Assembly (NCBI RefSeq): GCF_017565705.1
Contig: NZ_JAGDYL010000010.1
Span: 1 to 64,000 of the forward strand
Direction of reading: 5' to 3'
DNA: 64,000 bases
DNA from: Leucobacter ruminantium
GTDB taxonomy: Bacteria > Actinomycetota > Actinomycetes > Actinomycetales > Microbacteriaceae
The position numbers and the translations under genes are program-made. The notes under the pieces were generated by a model. It was given only the letters and a program-made list of their open reading frames with translations. It made no database searches and was not told the DNA's origin. Each line of letters opens with the position of its first letter. The first letter of the stretch is position 1. Shown in pieces: positions 55,784-64,000 of this stretch.

Positions 55784-56308
55784 TCAGCGCAGATATTCGG
55801 CGAACCTGGCGCGCACCTTGTTCGCCTTCGGCACCGCGACGGCGAGGCAGTAGCCCTGAGTCGGGTTCTTGGCGAAGAAGTCCTGGTGGTACTCCTCGGC
55901 GGGGGTGACCTCGCCGAGGGGCTCGATCGTCGTCACGATGGGAGCGTCGTACCACTGGGAGGCGCGCTCGATCGCCGCTTCGAAGACCTCTCGCTGGGCA
56001 TCGTCGTGGGGGAACATCGCGGAGCGGTACTGCGTGCCCACGTCGGCGCCCTGTCGGTTCAGCTGCGTGGGGTCGTGCATCGTGAAGAACGCGTCGAGGA
56101 TCACCTCGGCCGGGATCACGGTCTCGTCGAAGACGACCTCGACGGCTTCCGCGTGGCCCGTCGCCCCGGTGCAGACCTGCTCGTAGTTCGGGTTCGGGGT
56201 CGTGCCCCCGGTGTAGCAGGAGATCACCTGTTCCACACCTCGGAGTTGCCGGTATGCGGCGTCGAGGCACCAGAAGCACCCGCCGGCGAGCACGAAGCTC
56301 GTGGTCAT
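55784..56308 (-). CDS. msrA: peptide methionine-S-sulfoxide reductase MsrA
   Basis: 174 aa. It reduces Met-S-oxide in proteins using thioredoxin. [13 protein letters not shown] carries the catalytic Cys. [19 protein letters not shown] and TGHAEAVEV are typical, and [13 protein letters not shown] holds the EYHQ motif. ATG 56308 overlaps the nadE stop. Confidence 0.96.
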   Translation of the reverse strand: MTTSFVLAGGCFWCLDAAYRQLRGVEQVISCYTGGTTPNPNYEQVCTGATGHAEAVEVVFDETVIPAEVILDAFFTMHDPTQLNRQGADVGTQYRSAMFPHDDAQREVFEAAIERASQWYDAPIVTTIEPLGEVTPAEEYHQDFFAKNPTQGYCLAVAVPKANKVRARFAEYLR

Positions 56309-57240
56309 GATCGCTGCTCCCCGTTCTGCTCGTGCCCCTCGCCGGGCTGCTCCCCGTCCCGCACCTGCCGCGTCGCATCGCCCGCCGAGGGCTGCGCGTC
56401 CGCTTCGGCCCGCCACCAGGTGTCGAAAGGCGCGACGGGCAGGCGGCGTTTATGCTCGGTTCCGGTGTAGCGCCGCTCGAGGTTCTCGGCGGCGGCGTCG
56501 GATACGGGCTCGCCGCGCAGGTAGGCGTCGATCTCGGCGTAGGAGACTCCGAGGCTCGACTCATCGCTCTGTCCGGGCTCGCCGTCGAGCAGGTCTGCGG
56601 TGGGAACCTTCTCCCAGAGCCGGTCGGGGGCTTCGAGCACACGCAGCATGTCGGCGCCCTGGCCCTTCGTGAGCCCGGCGAGCGGTGTGACGTCGGCCGC
56701 GCCGTCGCCGAACTTCGTGAAGAAGCCGGTGATCGCTTCGGCCGCGTGGTCGGTGCCGATCACGAGGAGGCGCCGGTCACCCGCGATCGCGTACTGCGCG
56801 ACCATGCGCATGCGGGCTTTGACGTTGCCCTTGTTGAAGTCGCTGACGGGTTCGCCCGTCGCCGCCGAGACCTCGGCGACGAGCCCGTCGACGCCGGGGG
56901 CGATGTCGACGGCGACCGAGCGGTCCGGCTCGATGAAGGAGAGCGCGAGCTGCGCGTCGGCCTCGTCGTGCTGCACGCCGTAGGGCAGGCGCACCGCGAT
57001 GAACTCGGCCTCTCGGCCTTCCCCGCGCAGTCGCTCGACCGCGAGTTGCGCGAGCTTGCCCGCGAGCGTCGAGTCCTGTCCGCCGGAGATGCCGAGCACA
57101 AAGCCTCGGCAGCCGGGGATGGAGCGCGCGTAGTCGGCGAGGAAGCCGACTCGCCGGTCGACCTCGGCCGCGGGGTCGATGTCGGGTACGGCGCCGAGCG
57201 CCTCGATGATCCGTTGCTGCTTCTCGCTCACGTCTTCCAC
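56305..57240 (-). CDS. nadE: ammonia-dependent NAD synthetase
   Basis: 311 aa. It amidates deamido-NAD to NAD. The P-loop [21 protein letters not shown] and the late [13 protein letters not shown] are diagnostic, and there is no glutaminase domain, so it should use NH3. A tail of about 35 hydrophilic residues follows the core. GTG 57240 or GTG 57231 may be the start. It completes with nadD at 7 kb the last two NAD steps. Confidence 0.94.
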   Translation of the reverse strand: MEDVSEKQQRIIEALGAVPDIDPAAEVDRRVGFLADYARSIPGCRGFVLGISGGQDSTLAGKLAQLAVERLRGEGREAEFIAVRLPYGVQHDEADAQLALSFIEPDRSVAVDIAPGVDGLVAEVSAATGEPVSDFNKGNVKARMRMVAQYAIAGDRRLLVIGTDHAAEAITGFFTKFGDGAADVTPLAGLTKGQGADMLRVLEAPDRLWEKVPTADLLDGEPGQSDESSLGVSYAEIDAYLRGEPVSDAAAENLERRYTGTEHKRRLPVAPFDTWWRAEADAQPSAGDATRQVRDGEQPGEGHEQNGEQRS

Positions 57241-57283
57241 CCTACTCCGGTGACTTTTCGTGCGGGTTACGCCCTCGGCTGAT

Positions 57284-60200
57284 TCAGACGAGCACCTCTT
57301 CCACCGGCAGCAGGCACTTCGGTCCGAGCATGCCCTTGAGCTCGCCGAACAGGTCGGCGGTGATGCGCACCTGCTCGCGCAGTTCGAAGATGCGCACCGA
57401 GTTCGGCGTGATGAGGTTCAGGTGCACTTCGCTCTCTCCGCGGTGACGGCGGAGGGTGGAGCGCAGCTCCTCCATGAGAGGTTCGGTCGCCCTGGCTTCG
57501 GTGAGGGTGAGTTCGAGCGTCGTCGCGTCCTCTTGAACGCCGGCGTCGATCGGTTTCACACCGTACGCATGCATGGACATGCCGTCGTCGCGCGAGTTCA
57601 TCTTGCCCCGCAGCGCCACGATCGAGTCGGGCTGCAGCAGGCTGCCGAACTCCTGGTACGACTTGCCCATGAAGAGCGCCTGCACCTCGCCGGTGAAGTC
57701 CTCGAGCGTCACCATGCCGTAGAGGTTGCCCGACTTCGCGGTGCGGTGCTGCACGCTCGTCAGCAGCCCGGCGAGTGTGACGATCTCCCCGTCGTAGCCG
57801 GGGCTCGCCTCGGTGTTGGTCGCCTGTTCGACCGTCACGGACGCCTCCTTGGCGAGCGCGCTGTCGAGCCCGCGCAGGGGGTGGTCCGAGACGTAGAGCC
57901 CCAGCATCTCGCGTTCGAAGGCGAGCTTGTCCTTCTTCGTCCACTCGGGACGGTCGGGCACCTGCGAGACGGTTTCCACGGTCTCACCCGCGGCCTCGGC
58001 CGCTTCGGCGAAGAGGCTGTCGAAGTCGAAGCCGACGTCTCCCTTCTCCTCGGCGCGCTTCTCCTTCACGGCGCTCTCGATGGCCTGCTCGTGGATCTCG
58101 ACGAGCGCGCGACGCGTGCCGCCCAGTCCGTCGAACGCGCCGGCCTTGATGAGCGATTCGACGGTTCGCTTGTTCAGGGCGGTGAGCGGGGCCTTCTTCA
58201 GGAAGTCGTGGAAGCTCTCGAAGCTGCCCTGCGACTCGCGCGCCTCGCGGATCGCCTCGACCACGTTGGTGCCGACGTTGCGGATCGCACCGAGGCCGAA
58301 GCGGATGTCGTCGCCGACGGCGGAGAAGTTGGCGAAGGAGTCGTTGACCGCGGGCGGCAGCACCTTGATGCCCATGCGGCGGCACTCGTTGAGGTAGATG
58401 GCCAGCTTGTCCTTGGAGTCGCCGACGCTCGTGAGCAGCGCGGCCATGTACTCGGCCGGGTAGTGGGCCTTGAGGTAGGCGGTCCAGTAGCTGACCACGC
58501 CGTAGGCTGCGGAGTGCGCTTTGTTGAAGGCGTAGTCGGAGAAGGGGAGCAGGATGTCCCAGAGCGCCTTGATGGCGGCCTCGGAGAAGCCTCGCTCCTT
58601 CATGCCCCCGGAGAAGCCCTCGTACTGCTTGTCGAGCTCCGACTTCTTCTTCTTGCCCATGGCGCGGCGCAGGATGTCCGCTTGGCCGAGCGAGAAGCCC
58701 GCCACCCGCTGGGCGATCGACATCACCTGCTCCTGGTAGATGATGAGGCCGTAGGTGGTGTCGAGGATGTCCTTCAGCGGTTCCTCGAGCTCGGGGTGGA
58801 TGGGCGTGATCTCCTGCAGCCCGTTCTTGCGCAGCGCGTAGTTGGTGTGCGAGTCGGCGCCCATCGGGCCCGGGCGGTAGAGCGCGAGGACGGCCGAGAT
58901 GTCTTCGAAGTTGTCGGGCTTCATGAGGCGCAGCAGACCGCGCATGGGACCGCCGTCGAGCTGGAACACCCCGAGGGTGTCGCCGCGGGCGAGCAGTTCG
59001 TAGGAGGGGGCGTCGTCGAGTTCGAGGCGTTCGAGGTCGAGTTCTTCTCCGCGGTTGAGGCGGATGTTCTCGAGCGCGTCGGAGATGATCGTGAGGTTGC
59101 GCAGCCCGAGGAAGTCCATCTTGATGAGGCCGAGGCCCTCGCAGGTCGGGTAGTCGAACTGGGTGACGATCTGGCCGTCCTGCTCGCGCTTCTGCAACGG
59201 GATGATGTCGATGAGCGGGTCGCTCGACATGATCACGCCCGCGGCGTGCACGCCCCACTGACGCTTCAGCCCTTCGAGGCCGCGCGCTGTGTCGTAGACC
59301 TTCTTCGCGTCGGGATCCTCTTGCAGCACGGCGCGGAACTCGGCCGCCTCCTTGTAGCGGGGGTGCTCCGGGTCGGTGATGCCCGAGAGCGGGATGTCCT
59401 TCGCCATCACCGCGGGCGGCATCGCCTTCGTCAGCTTCTCTCCCATGCCGAAGGGGAAGCCGAGGACGCGCGATGCGTCCTTGAGCGCCTGCTTCGACTT
59501 GATGGTGCCGTAGGTGACGATCTGCGCGACGCGCTCGTCGCCGTACTTCTCGGTCACGTACTTGATGACCTCGCCGCGGCGACGATCATCGAAGTCGACG
59601 TCGAAGTCGGGCATCGAGACGCGGTCGGGGTTCAGGAAGCGCTCGAAGATCAGGCCGTGCTGCAGCGGGTCGAGGTCGGTGATCCTCATCGCATAGGCGA
59701 CCATCGAGCCGGCGCCCGAACCGCGGCCGGGTCCGACGCGGATCCCGTTGTCCTTCGACCAGTTGATGAAGTCGGCGACGACGAGGAAGTAGCCGGGGAA
59801 CCCCATCTGGGTGATGACGCCGATCTCGTACTCGGCCTGCTTGCGCACCTCGTCGGGGATGCCGTTCGGGTAGCGGTAGTGGAGGCCCTTCTCGACCTCT
59901 TTCACGAACCAGCTGTCCTCGGTCTCGCCGGCGGGCACCGGGTAGCGCGGCATGTAGTTGGCGGAGGTGTTGAACTCCACCTTGCAACGCTCGCCGATCT
60001 CCAGCGTGTTGTCGCACGCGTCGGGGTGGTCGCGGAAGATGTGCCGCATCTCGGCCGCGGTCTTCAGGTAGTAGCCCGAGCCGTCGAACTTGAACCGGTT
60101 GGGGTCGTCGAGGCGGGATCCCGACTGCACGCACAGCAGCGCGGAGTGCGCCTCGGCGTCGGCCTCGTGCACGTAGTGGAGGTCGTTGGTGGCGACGAGA

Positions 60201-60844
60201 GGGATCGAGAGGTCGCGTGCGATCTTGATGAGGTCCGTCTGCACGCGCCGCTCGATCTCGAGCCCGTGATCCATGAGCTCGCAGAAGAAGTTCTCCCTGC
60301 CGAAGATGTCCTGGAACTCGGCTGCGGCCTTGCGCGCCTCGTCGTATTGCCCGAGTCGCAGGCGGGTCTGGATCTCGCCCGACGGGCAGCCCGTCGTCGC
60401 GATGATCCCCTTGGCGTAGGTCTGGAGCAGCTCGCGGTCCATGCGCGGTTTGAAGTAGTACCCCTCCATCGACGAGTAGCTCGAGAGACGGAAGAGGTTG
60501 TGCATGCCCTCCGTGGTCTCGGAGAGCATCGTCATGTGGGTGTAGGCGCCGGCGCCCGAGACGTCGTCTCCGCCGCCGCTCCCCCAACGCACGCGGGTCT
60601 TGTCGCTGCGGTGCGTGCCCGGCGTCAGATAGGCCTCGATGCCGATGATCGGGTTGAGGCCGCGATCCCTCGCCTGCTTCCAGAAATCGAAGGCGCCGAA
60701 GGTGTTGCCGTGATCGGTGACGGCGATCGCCGGCATGCCCTGAGCCACGGCCGCATCCATGAGCGGGCCGACGCGGGCCGCCCCGTCGAGCATCGAGTAC
60801 TCGCTGTGCACGTGCAGGTGTACGAACCCGTCTTTCTCAGACAC
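57284..60844 (-). CDS. dnaE: DNA polymerase III alpha subunit
   Basis: 1186 aa, replicative length. The N-terminal PHP domain ([15 protein letters not shown]) precedes the polymerase domain with [13 protein letters not shown] and PDFDVDFDD (catalytic acids) and [10 protein letters not shown]. Tandem helix-hairpin-helix and an OB fold ([18 protein letters not shown]) follow. This is the DnaE1 type, since no error-prone partners (imuA/imuB) are nearby. GTG 60844 starts [11 protein letters not shown]. Downstream nadE is 43 bases away. Confidence 0.96.
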   Translation of the reverse strand: MSEKDGFVHLHVHSEYSMLDGAARVGPLMDAAVAQGMPAIAVTDHGNTFGAFDFWKQARDRGLNPIIGIEAYLTPGTHRSDKTRVRWGSGGGDDVSGAGAYTHMTMLSETTEGMHNLFRLSSYSSMEGYYFKPRMDRELLQTYAKGIIATTGCPSGEIQTRLRLGQYDEARKAAAEFQDIFGRENFFCELMDHGLEIERRVQTDLIKIARDLSIPLVATNDLHYVHEADAEAHSALLCVQSGSRLDDPNRFKFDGSGYYLKTAAEMRHIFRDHPDACDNTLEIGERCKVEFNTSANYMPRYPVPAGETEDSWFVKEVEKGLHYRYPNGIPDEVRKQAEYEIGVITQMGFPGYFLVVADFINWSKDNGIRVGPGRGSGAGSMVAYAMRITDLDPLQHGLIFERFLNPDRVSMPDFDVDFDDRRRGEVIKYVTEKYGDERVAQIVTYGTIKSKQALKDASRVLGFPFGMGEKLTKAMPPAVMAKDIPLSGITDPEHPRYKEAAEFRAVLQEDPDAKKVYDTARGLEGLKRQWGVHAAGVIMSSDPLIDIIPLQKREQDGQIVTQFDYPTCEGLGLIKMDFLGLRNLTIISDALENIRLNRGEELDLERLELDDAPSYELLARGDTLGVFQLDGGPMRGLLRLMKPDNFEDISAVLALYRPGPMGADSHTNYALRKNGLQEITPIHPELEEPLKDILDTTYGLIIYQEQVMSIAQRVAGFSLGQADILRRAMGKKKKSELDKQYEGFSGGMKERGFSEAAIKALWDILLPFSDYAFNKAHSAAYGVVSYWTAYLKAHYPAEYMAALLTSVGDSKDKLAIYLNECRRMGIKVLPPAVNDSFANFSAVGDDIRFGLGAIRNVGTNVVEAIREARESQGSFESFHDFLKKAPLTALNKRTVESLIKAGAFDGLGGTRRALVEIHEQAIESAVKEKRAEEKGDVGFDFDSLFAEAAEAAGETVETVSQVPDRPEWTKKDKLAFEREMLGLYVSDHPLRGLDSALAKEASVTVEQATNTEASPGYDGEIVTLAGLLTSVQHRTAKSGNLYGMVTLEDFTGEVQALFMGKSYQEFGSLLQPDSIVALRGKMNSRDDGMSMHAYGVKPIDAGVQEDATTLELTLTEARATEPLMEELRSTLRRHRGESEVHLNLITPNSVRIFELREQVRITADLFGELKGMLGPKCLLPVEEVLV

Positions 60845-61007
60845 CGATTGAGCCCCTTTCGCCGACCCCTCCAGGGTAGCGCGGCCTCCGACGAAGAAGC
60901 CCGACACGGCCCATTCGGTCACCGCTCGGATGCGGACTCCCAGGGGACGATGGCGTCGACGCCGAGGCCGAGGAAGTGCGCCCGCCTCACACCGAGACGC
61001 GCCCTTT

Positions 61008-61056
61008 TGCACGAGATGACCCGGTATGCACGTAGATCAAGGGGTCATCTCGTGCA
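61008..61056. repeat. hairpin element, 15-bp perfect arms
   Basis: TGCACGAGATGACCC (61008-61022) and GGGTCATCTCGTGCA (61042-61056) pair perfectly around a 19-base loop that contains CACGT. It lies in the 300-base gene-free stretch upstream of dnaE. It shares arms and loop with the element at 61750-61805. Confidence 0.9.
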
Positions 61057-61141
61057 GATGGGGTCAGGTCGGTGCGCCCGGAGGGATACGGACGGATGTT
61101 GATCCCAGCCGATAAGAACGGAAGGTTTGGCGGTGCGCCAC

Positions 61142-61477
61142 TCAGAAGCCGTAGGCGGTGGCCGTCTGGTAGAAGATCAGGGCTGCCAGGGCGCCGACGA
61201 CGACTCCGATGTACCCGAGGGTCAGCCCGGCGGCGGCCAGGCCCCACCCGCGTTCGTGCGTCCGGTTGATCTGAGAGACGGCGATATGGCCGAGCACGAT
61301 CGCCGCGACCGAGAGGAAGAAGGAGAGCACGAACGAGAGAACGGCAAGCGTGTTCGTCTTCTCGACGAGCACCAGCTCCCCTCTCTGCACCTTCGCGTTC
61401 CGCCTCACCCCCGCGGCTATCACGCACCCGATGCCGACGAGGATCAGAAGAATCAGCAGAATGGTAACGGGATCCAA
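61142..61477 (-). CDS. DUF4190-like small membrane protein
   Basis: 111 aa. An N-terminal helix (ILLILLILVGIGCVIAAGV) and a hydrophilic linker lead to the DUF4190 core of two helices (TLAVLSFVLSFFLSVAAIVL, GHIAVSQINR, then GWGLAAAGLTLGYIGVVVGA). The GHIALSQI and LGYIG elements are typical of that domain. Function unknown. ATG 61477 has AAGGAG 9 bases upstream. Confidence 0.85.
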   Translation of the reverse strand: MDPVTILLILLILVGIGCVIAAGVRRNAKVQRGELVLVEKTNTLAVLSFVLSFFLSVAAIVLGHIAVSQINRTHERGWGLAAAGLTLGYIGVVVGALAALIFYQTATAYGF

Positions 61478-61618
61478 AGGTGCTCCTTACATAGGTCGCG
61501 CGAGGCCCGGTTCGACTCCGTCCGCAGGCGGATCGGTAGCACAGCGGTAGGGCGGAGAGCCGAGCGTTGCAACCAACACAAGCAGAGGCGGCGCGCTCCG
61601 ACGTCGAGTTCGGGTCGC

Positions 61619-61636
61619 TTCCGAACTTTCCGGAAA
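61619..61636. repeat. first copy of 18-bp repeat TTCCGAACTTTCCGGAAA
   Basis: Identical to 62715-62732 in the same orientation; both are preceded by GTTCGGG a few bases upstream. The pair brackets about 1.1 kb that holds two small unknown genes. Confidence 0.85.
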
Positions 61637-61749
61637 TCCCGGAAAGCCGCGCAAACCCTGCGCTCCGATAGACCGGCAGGGATCAAGCCCCGCGATCGGA
61701 CACGTCAAACCGAACGTCGGTACACCCGTGCATCGCGGCGACATGCGTG

Positions 61750-61805
61750 CTTATGCACGAGCTGCCCCGTTAACCACGTGCATGAGAGGTCAGCTCGTGC
61801 ATAAG
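61750..61805. repeat. hairpin element, second member
   Basis: CTTATGCACGAGCTG (61750-61764) and CAGCTCGTGCATAAG (61791-61805) pair perfectly around a 26-base loop with CACGTG. Aligned with 61008-61056 in reverse complement, TGCACGAG, the TGACC after one variable base, and ACGTG in the loop agree, so both belong to one family. Confidence 0.9.
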
Positions 61806-62070
61806 GCCGCGACTCGCGACGGGCAGTAGATGCACACGACCTCGATAGATGACCTGGAGCTGATCCGCTGACCGTTATGAGTTGCCCGTCGACGAGCACC
61901 CGGCCCGAGCCCGATCGGCGCACTCCACCAGTACATTTCGTCTCGGCGGTGAGCGGTTCCACGGTCGGCGTCGGCTGATTCGGTACACGAAGCGGCAGAC
62001 TCACCGAGTCGGGCAGGCTCCTGGGCGCACGCTTCTGACAAGCGCGAACCCAGGCCAGAGGGTGAAGTGA

Positions 62071-62436
62071 TCAGCCGATCTGTAGAAGTGCCGCGTCGTG
62101 TTGCCGCACAGCATCCGCCAACGTTGCCGCAAGCTTCTTGGAGCCACCGAAACTTACGGTGTTTCGAGCCCCACCCCATGCACGGGCGAAGCCCGAGTCG
62201 CCGAGCGCGATGATCGCGAGCAGCCTGTGGTCCCCTTCATCATTGACGTGAACCTGAATGGCAGAAGATCCCCCGATGAGGCCGTTCTTCTCCACGAGAA
62301 CTGCGAGATCCGAGGGATCATCGAGCGCGTCGAACTGCACAGGACTGATAGTCGCGTTCCCGCAGGCTGCGCGCACGATCTGCCTCAACGATCCAACGTC
62401 CAGACTGGAACGATAGATATTTTCCTCTTGCTTCAT
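62071..62436 (-). CDS. small soluble protein of unknown function
   Basis: 121 aa, not recognised. The composition is normal for a folded protein: SLDVGSLRQIVRAACGNA, DLAVLVEKNGLIGG, then IQVHVNDEGDHRLLAIIALG and a C-terminal helix KKLAATLADAVRQHDAALL. No membrane helix. ATG 62436 has AAGGAAA upstream. Local GC is lower than in the flanking housekeeping genes. It may be a recent arrival. Confidence 0.65.
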   Translation of the reverse strand: MKQEENIYRSSLDVGSLRQIVRAACGNATISPVQFDALDDPSDLAVLVEKNGLIGGSSAIQVHVNDEGDHRLLAIIALGDSGFARAWGGARNTVSFGGSKKLAATLADAVRQHDAALLQIG

Positions 62437-62491
62437 GATTTCCTTTTCCGTATGTCCGGCCTTTGCAACAGCTTGAGTTCGTTTTGAACGA

Positions 62492-62590
62492 TCAGTTCTC
62501 GCGGTTGCAGTGCGGGCAGTTCCAGCGTCCGGCCGCGCTGCCGAAGCCCGGGTCGATGTAGAAGGCGCCGCCGCAATGACGACAGGTCAC
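62492..62590 (-). CDS. possible 32-residue zinc-ribbon peptide
   Basis: From GTG 62590 the frame codes a peptide with TCRHCGG near the start and WNCPHCN near the end, that is two CxxC pairs 21 residues apart, and stops at 62492. Such spacing fits a minimal zinc ribbon. The start is uncertain, since the frame is open about 18 codons further upstream without a better start codon. It could be the end of a larger lost gene. Confidence 0.35.
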   Translation of the reverse strand: MTCRHCGGAFYIDPGFGSAAGRWNCPHCNREN

Positions 62591-62714
62591 CCTGCTCTGG
62601 TTGTGCCACCGGACGGGCTGACGGTTCCTGTGTACATAGCCATGTCATGAGTCCTTGTACCCCCTCCCCCCAATCAAGCGCACCGGCTCAACGCACGCAG
62701 CCGGTTCGGGCCGG

Positions 62715-62732
62715 TTCCGAACTTTCCGGAAA
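62715..62732. repeat. second copy of 18-bp repeat TTCCGAACTTTCCGGAAA
   Basis: Identical to 61619-61636. It lies between the small unknown genes and the acyltransferase gene. Confidence 0.85.
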
Positions 62733-62816
62733 ATCCGAACGGCCTCGGTGGCTCGTTCGCGCGCCCCGGACCCGCCCCGATGCCAACGCGAATCCGCCCG
62801 AACCCGACACGCAGCC

Positions 62817-63887
62817 CTACGCCAAGAGCCTCCCGACGCCGGGGATCCGCCGGATCAGCATCGCGGCGGCGAGGCTCGGCACCAGCACGAGCACGGTCAG
62901 GACCGGCACCGACAGCCAGGGCTGCGCGAACTCCGTCGTGATCCCGAACTGCCGATACGCCCACTGCACGAGCGGATGGATAAGGTAGATCCCGAACGAG
63001 TAACCTCCCAGCAGCGCGACCGCGCGGCGCCACCCCGGCGAGAGCGAGAAGCGCCGACCCCAGGCCCGCGCGAGCGCGAACAGGGCGATCGCGACCACCG
63101 CGACGTTCGGCGTGACGAAGTCGAAGAACAGCTCGTCGGGCTCGCCGCTGTGGGCCGAGACGAGCAGCGTCCCGATCCCTGTGGCGACGACTCCGGCGAT
63201 ACCGCCCGCCGCGAGCCACGCGAGCACCGCGGGCGAGAGATCCGCGCGATCCAGCAGCAGCCCGAGGATGAAGAACGCCGAGTAGCCGAGCACGAGATCG
63301 AACCGCATGTCCCCGAGCACCTCGGAGATCACCTCCCCCGCGACCGGCAGGTGCTCGAGCAGCGGGAGCACGGAGGCGAACGGCAGCGCGAGAGCGACGA
63401 AGTACCAGGCGACGCGCCGATCCCTCACCACGGGTCTCAGAATCGGAACCGCGAGATAGAGCCCCGTGAGCGCCAGCAGGAACCAGAGGTGGAAATGCCC
63501 GGTCAACGCGTCCCTCGCGAACTCCGCCGGGTCGCGGCTGCCGCCCGGCCCGTAGACGCCGACCAGGGCATAGCACAGCGACCAGCAGGCGAACGGGATC
63601 AGCAGCCGCGGGATGCTTTTGCGGAAGAGGGATCCCATCGCCACCTCGCGCTCGGGCGCGAGGAACAGCGCGCCCGACACCATGAAGAAGACGGGCACGC
63701 AGAAACGCAGCGCTGAGCCGATCCAGGTCAGCTGATCGGCGCGCGAACCGCCCGGGGGAAGCTGGTGCCACTCAGTGATGGAGGCGTGGATCACCACCAC
63801 CGCGATGATCGCGACGGCTCGCAGAACCTCGAGGTACTCCACCCGCTGCCGGACCGGGGCGGAGACGGATGCCGTCGCCTCTCCCAT
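62817..63887 (-). CDS. acyltransferase-3 family membrane protein
   Basis: 356 aa with about ten helices. VEYLEVLRAVAIIAVVVIHA supplies the conserved N-terminal R and H of the OafA/WecH group. FFMVSGALFL and LWFLLALTGLYLAVP are also typical, and SFGIYLIHPLVQ is the late conserved block. Such proteins move acetyl or similar acyl groups onto envelope glycans. No glycan cluster is visible in the window. The gene is complete; the last 113 bases of the window after it hold nothing I recognise. Confidence 0.88.
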   Translation of the reverse strand: MGEATASVSAPVRQRVEYLEVLRAVAIIAVVVIHASITEWHQLPPGGSRADQLTWIGSALRFCVPVFFMVSGALFLAPEREVAMGSLFRKSIPRLLIPFACWSLCYALVGVYGPGGSRDPAEFARDALTGHFHLWFLLALTGLYLAVPILRPVVRDRRVAWYFVALALPFASVLPLLEHLPVAGEVISEVLGDMRFDLVLGYSAFFILGLLLDRADLSPAVLAWLAAGGIAGVVATGIGTLLVSAHSGEPDELFFDFVTPNVAVVAIALFALARAWGRRFSLSPGWRRAVALLGGYSFGIYLIHPLVQWAYRQFGITTEFAQPWLSVPVLTVLVLVPSLAAAMLIRRIPGVGRLLA

Positions 63888-64000
63888 GCCGACAGGCTAA
63901 CAAGCCGCACTGAGGTGGCAGGGTCTTCGGAGGCTGCGTCGCTATGGTGGCTCGCGCGGGGAGCCTGAGCTTGGGACGGGTTCTTCCGCGTGCACGCACG

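Larger units (their letters stand above)
61478..62070. other. 593-base stretch without a supported gene
   Basis: Open frames here look like shadows: basic, low-complexity and crossing the hairpin element at 61750-61805. The stretch holds that hairpin and one copy of an 18-bp sequence repeated at 62715. I see no RNA gene or promoter I would defend. Confidence 0.6.

Noticed and set aside
57260-61102. 1280-codon plus-strand frame opposite dnaE
   Set aside because: The minus strand encodes a full DnaE with all motifs; the plus frame is a GC-driven shadow.
61500-61610. tRNA-like fragments (GGTTCGACTCC, then TAGCACAGCGGTAG) in the gene-free stretch, in permuted order
   Set aside because: The T-stem does not pair and no acceptor or anticodon stem can be drawn, so neither a normal nor a permuted tRNA is supported.
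61705-62004. 99-codon minus-strand frame
   Set aside because: It runs through the hairpin element and lacks a ribosome-binding site or protein-like pattern.
62433-62648. 71-codon minus-strand frame over the zinc-ribbon peptide
   Set aside because: The composition is Arg/Leu-rich without pattern; the alternative frame holds two CxxC pairs and is more convincing.

Overview
The window looks like a chromosomal segment of a high-GC actinobacterium of the family Microbacteriaceae, possibly Leucobacter-like; the genus is a guess from gene order and protein style. Supporting signs are very high GC, strong use of GTG starts and ATGA overlaps, a Trp-operon-associated membrane protein next to a DUF6704-type small protein between trpE and trpC, a DUF6993-type lipoprotein next to ssb and ettA, and PriA without a P-loop. 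Most genes lie on the minus strand.

Region 1 (1-4.7 kb) looks accessory. It holds the 3' end of an IS481-type transposase, a soxR gene with a canonical SoxR box, and a divergent run of MFS exporter, LysE-like remnant, EamA transporter and two alpha/beta hydrolases. Region 2 (4.7-17.6 kb) is a housekeeping block: rsfS, a long acidic membrane-anchored protein, nadD, proA, proB, obgE, rpmA, rplU, rne, a VKOR-family protein, coaE and rpsA. Region 3 (17.9-27 kb) has a shortened DUF559-like gene, polA, a PaaI-like thioesterase, an ANTAR response regulator, a tRNA-Leu with an unusual 84-bp repeat, a SulP permease, pyk and lgt.

Region 4 (27-35.4 kb) is a dense minus-strand amino-acid cluster, rpe-hisE-hisG-hisF-hisI-trpE-(membrane protein)-(DUF6704)-trpC-trpB-trpA, largely translationally coupled. 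Region 5 (35.5-39.6 kb) has two paralogous single-pass membrane proteins flanking a CPBP-family protease. Region 6 (39.6-48.8 kb) is the rsmB-fmt / priA-metK-rpoZ block. It is split by a plus-strand unit made of a tryptophan attenuator with a Trp-Trp leader peptide, a second trpB and a LysE exporter, and by a CIRCE-controlled hsp20. Region 7 (48.8-61 kb) carries thioesterases, an ECF-like sigma factor coupled to a membrane protein, ettA, ssb, msrA, nadE and dnaE. Region 8 (61-64 kb) is a looser stretch with hairpin repeats, small unknown genes and an acyltransferase-3 membrane protein.

The most notable signals are the leaderless-looking trp attenuator driving a stand-alone trpB plus LysE; an octamer GAGGGATC/GATCCCTC present at least 43 times in both orientations and in all reading frames; a family of about 50-bp hairpin elements; the SoxR module; the paralogue-CPBP-paralogue cassette; and the repeat downstream of tRNA-Leu. 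All calls are from reading sequence only. No database search was run.
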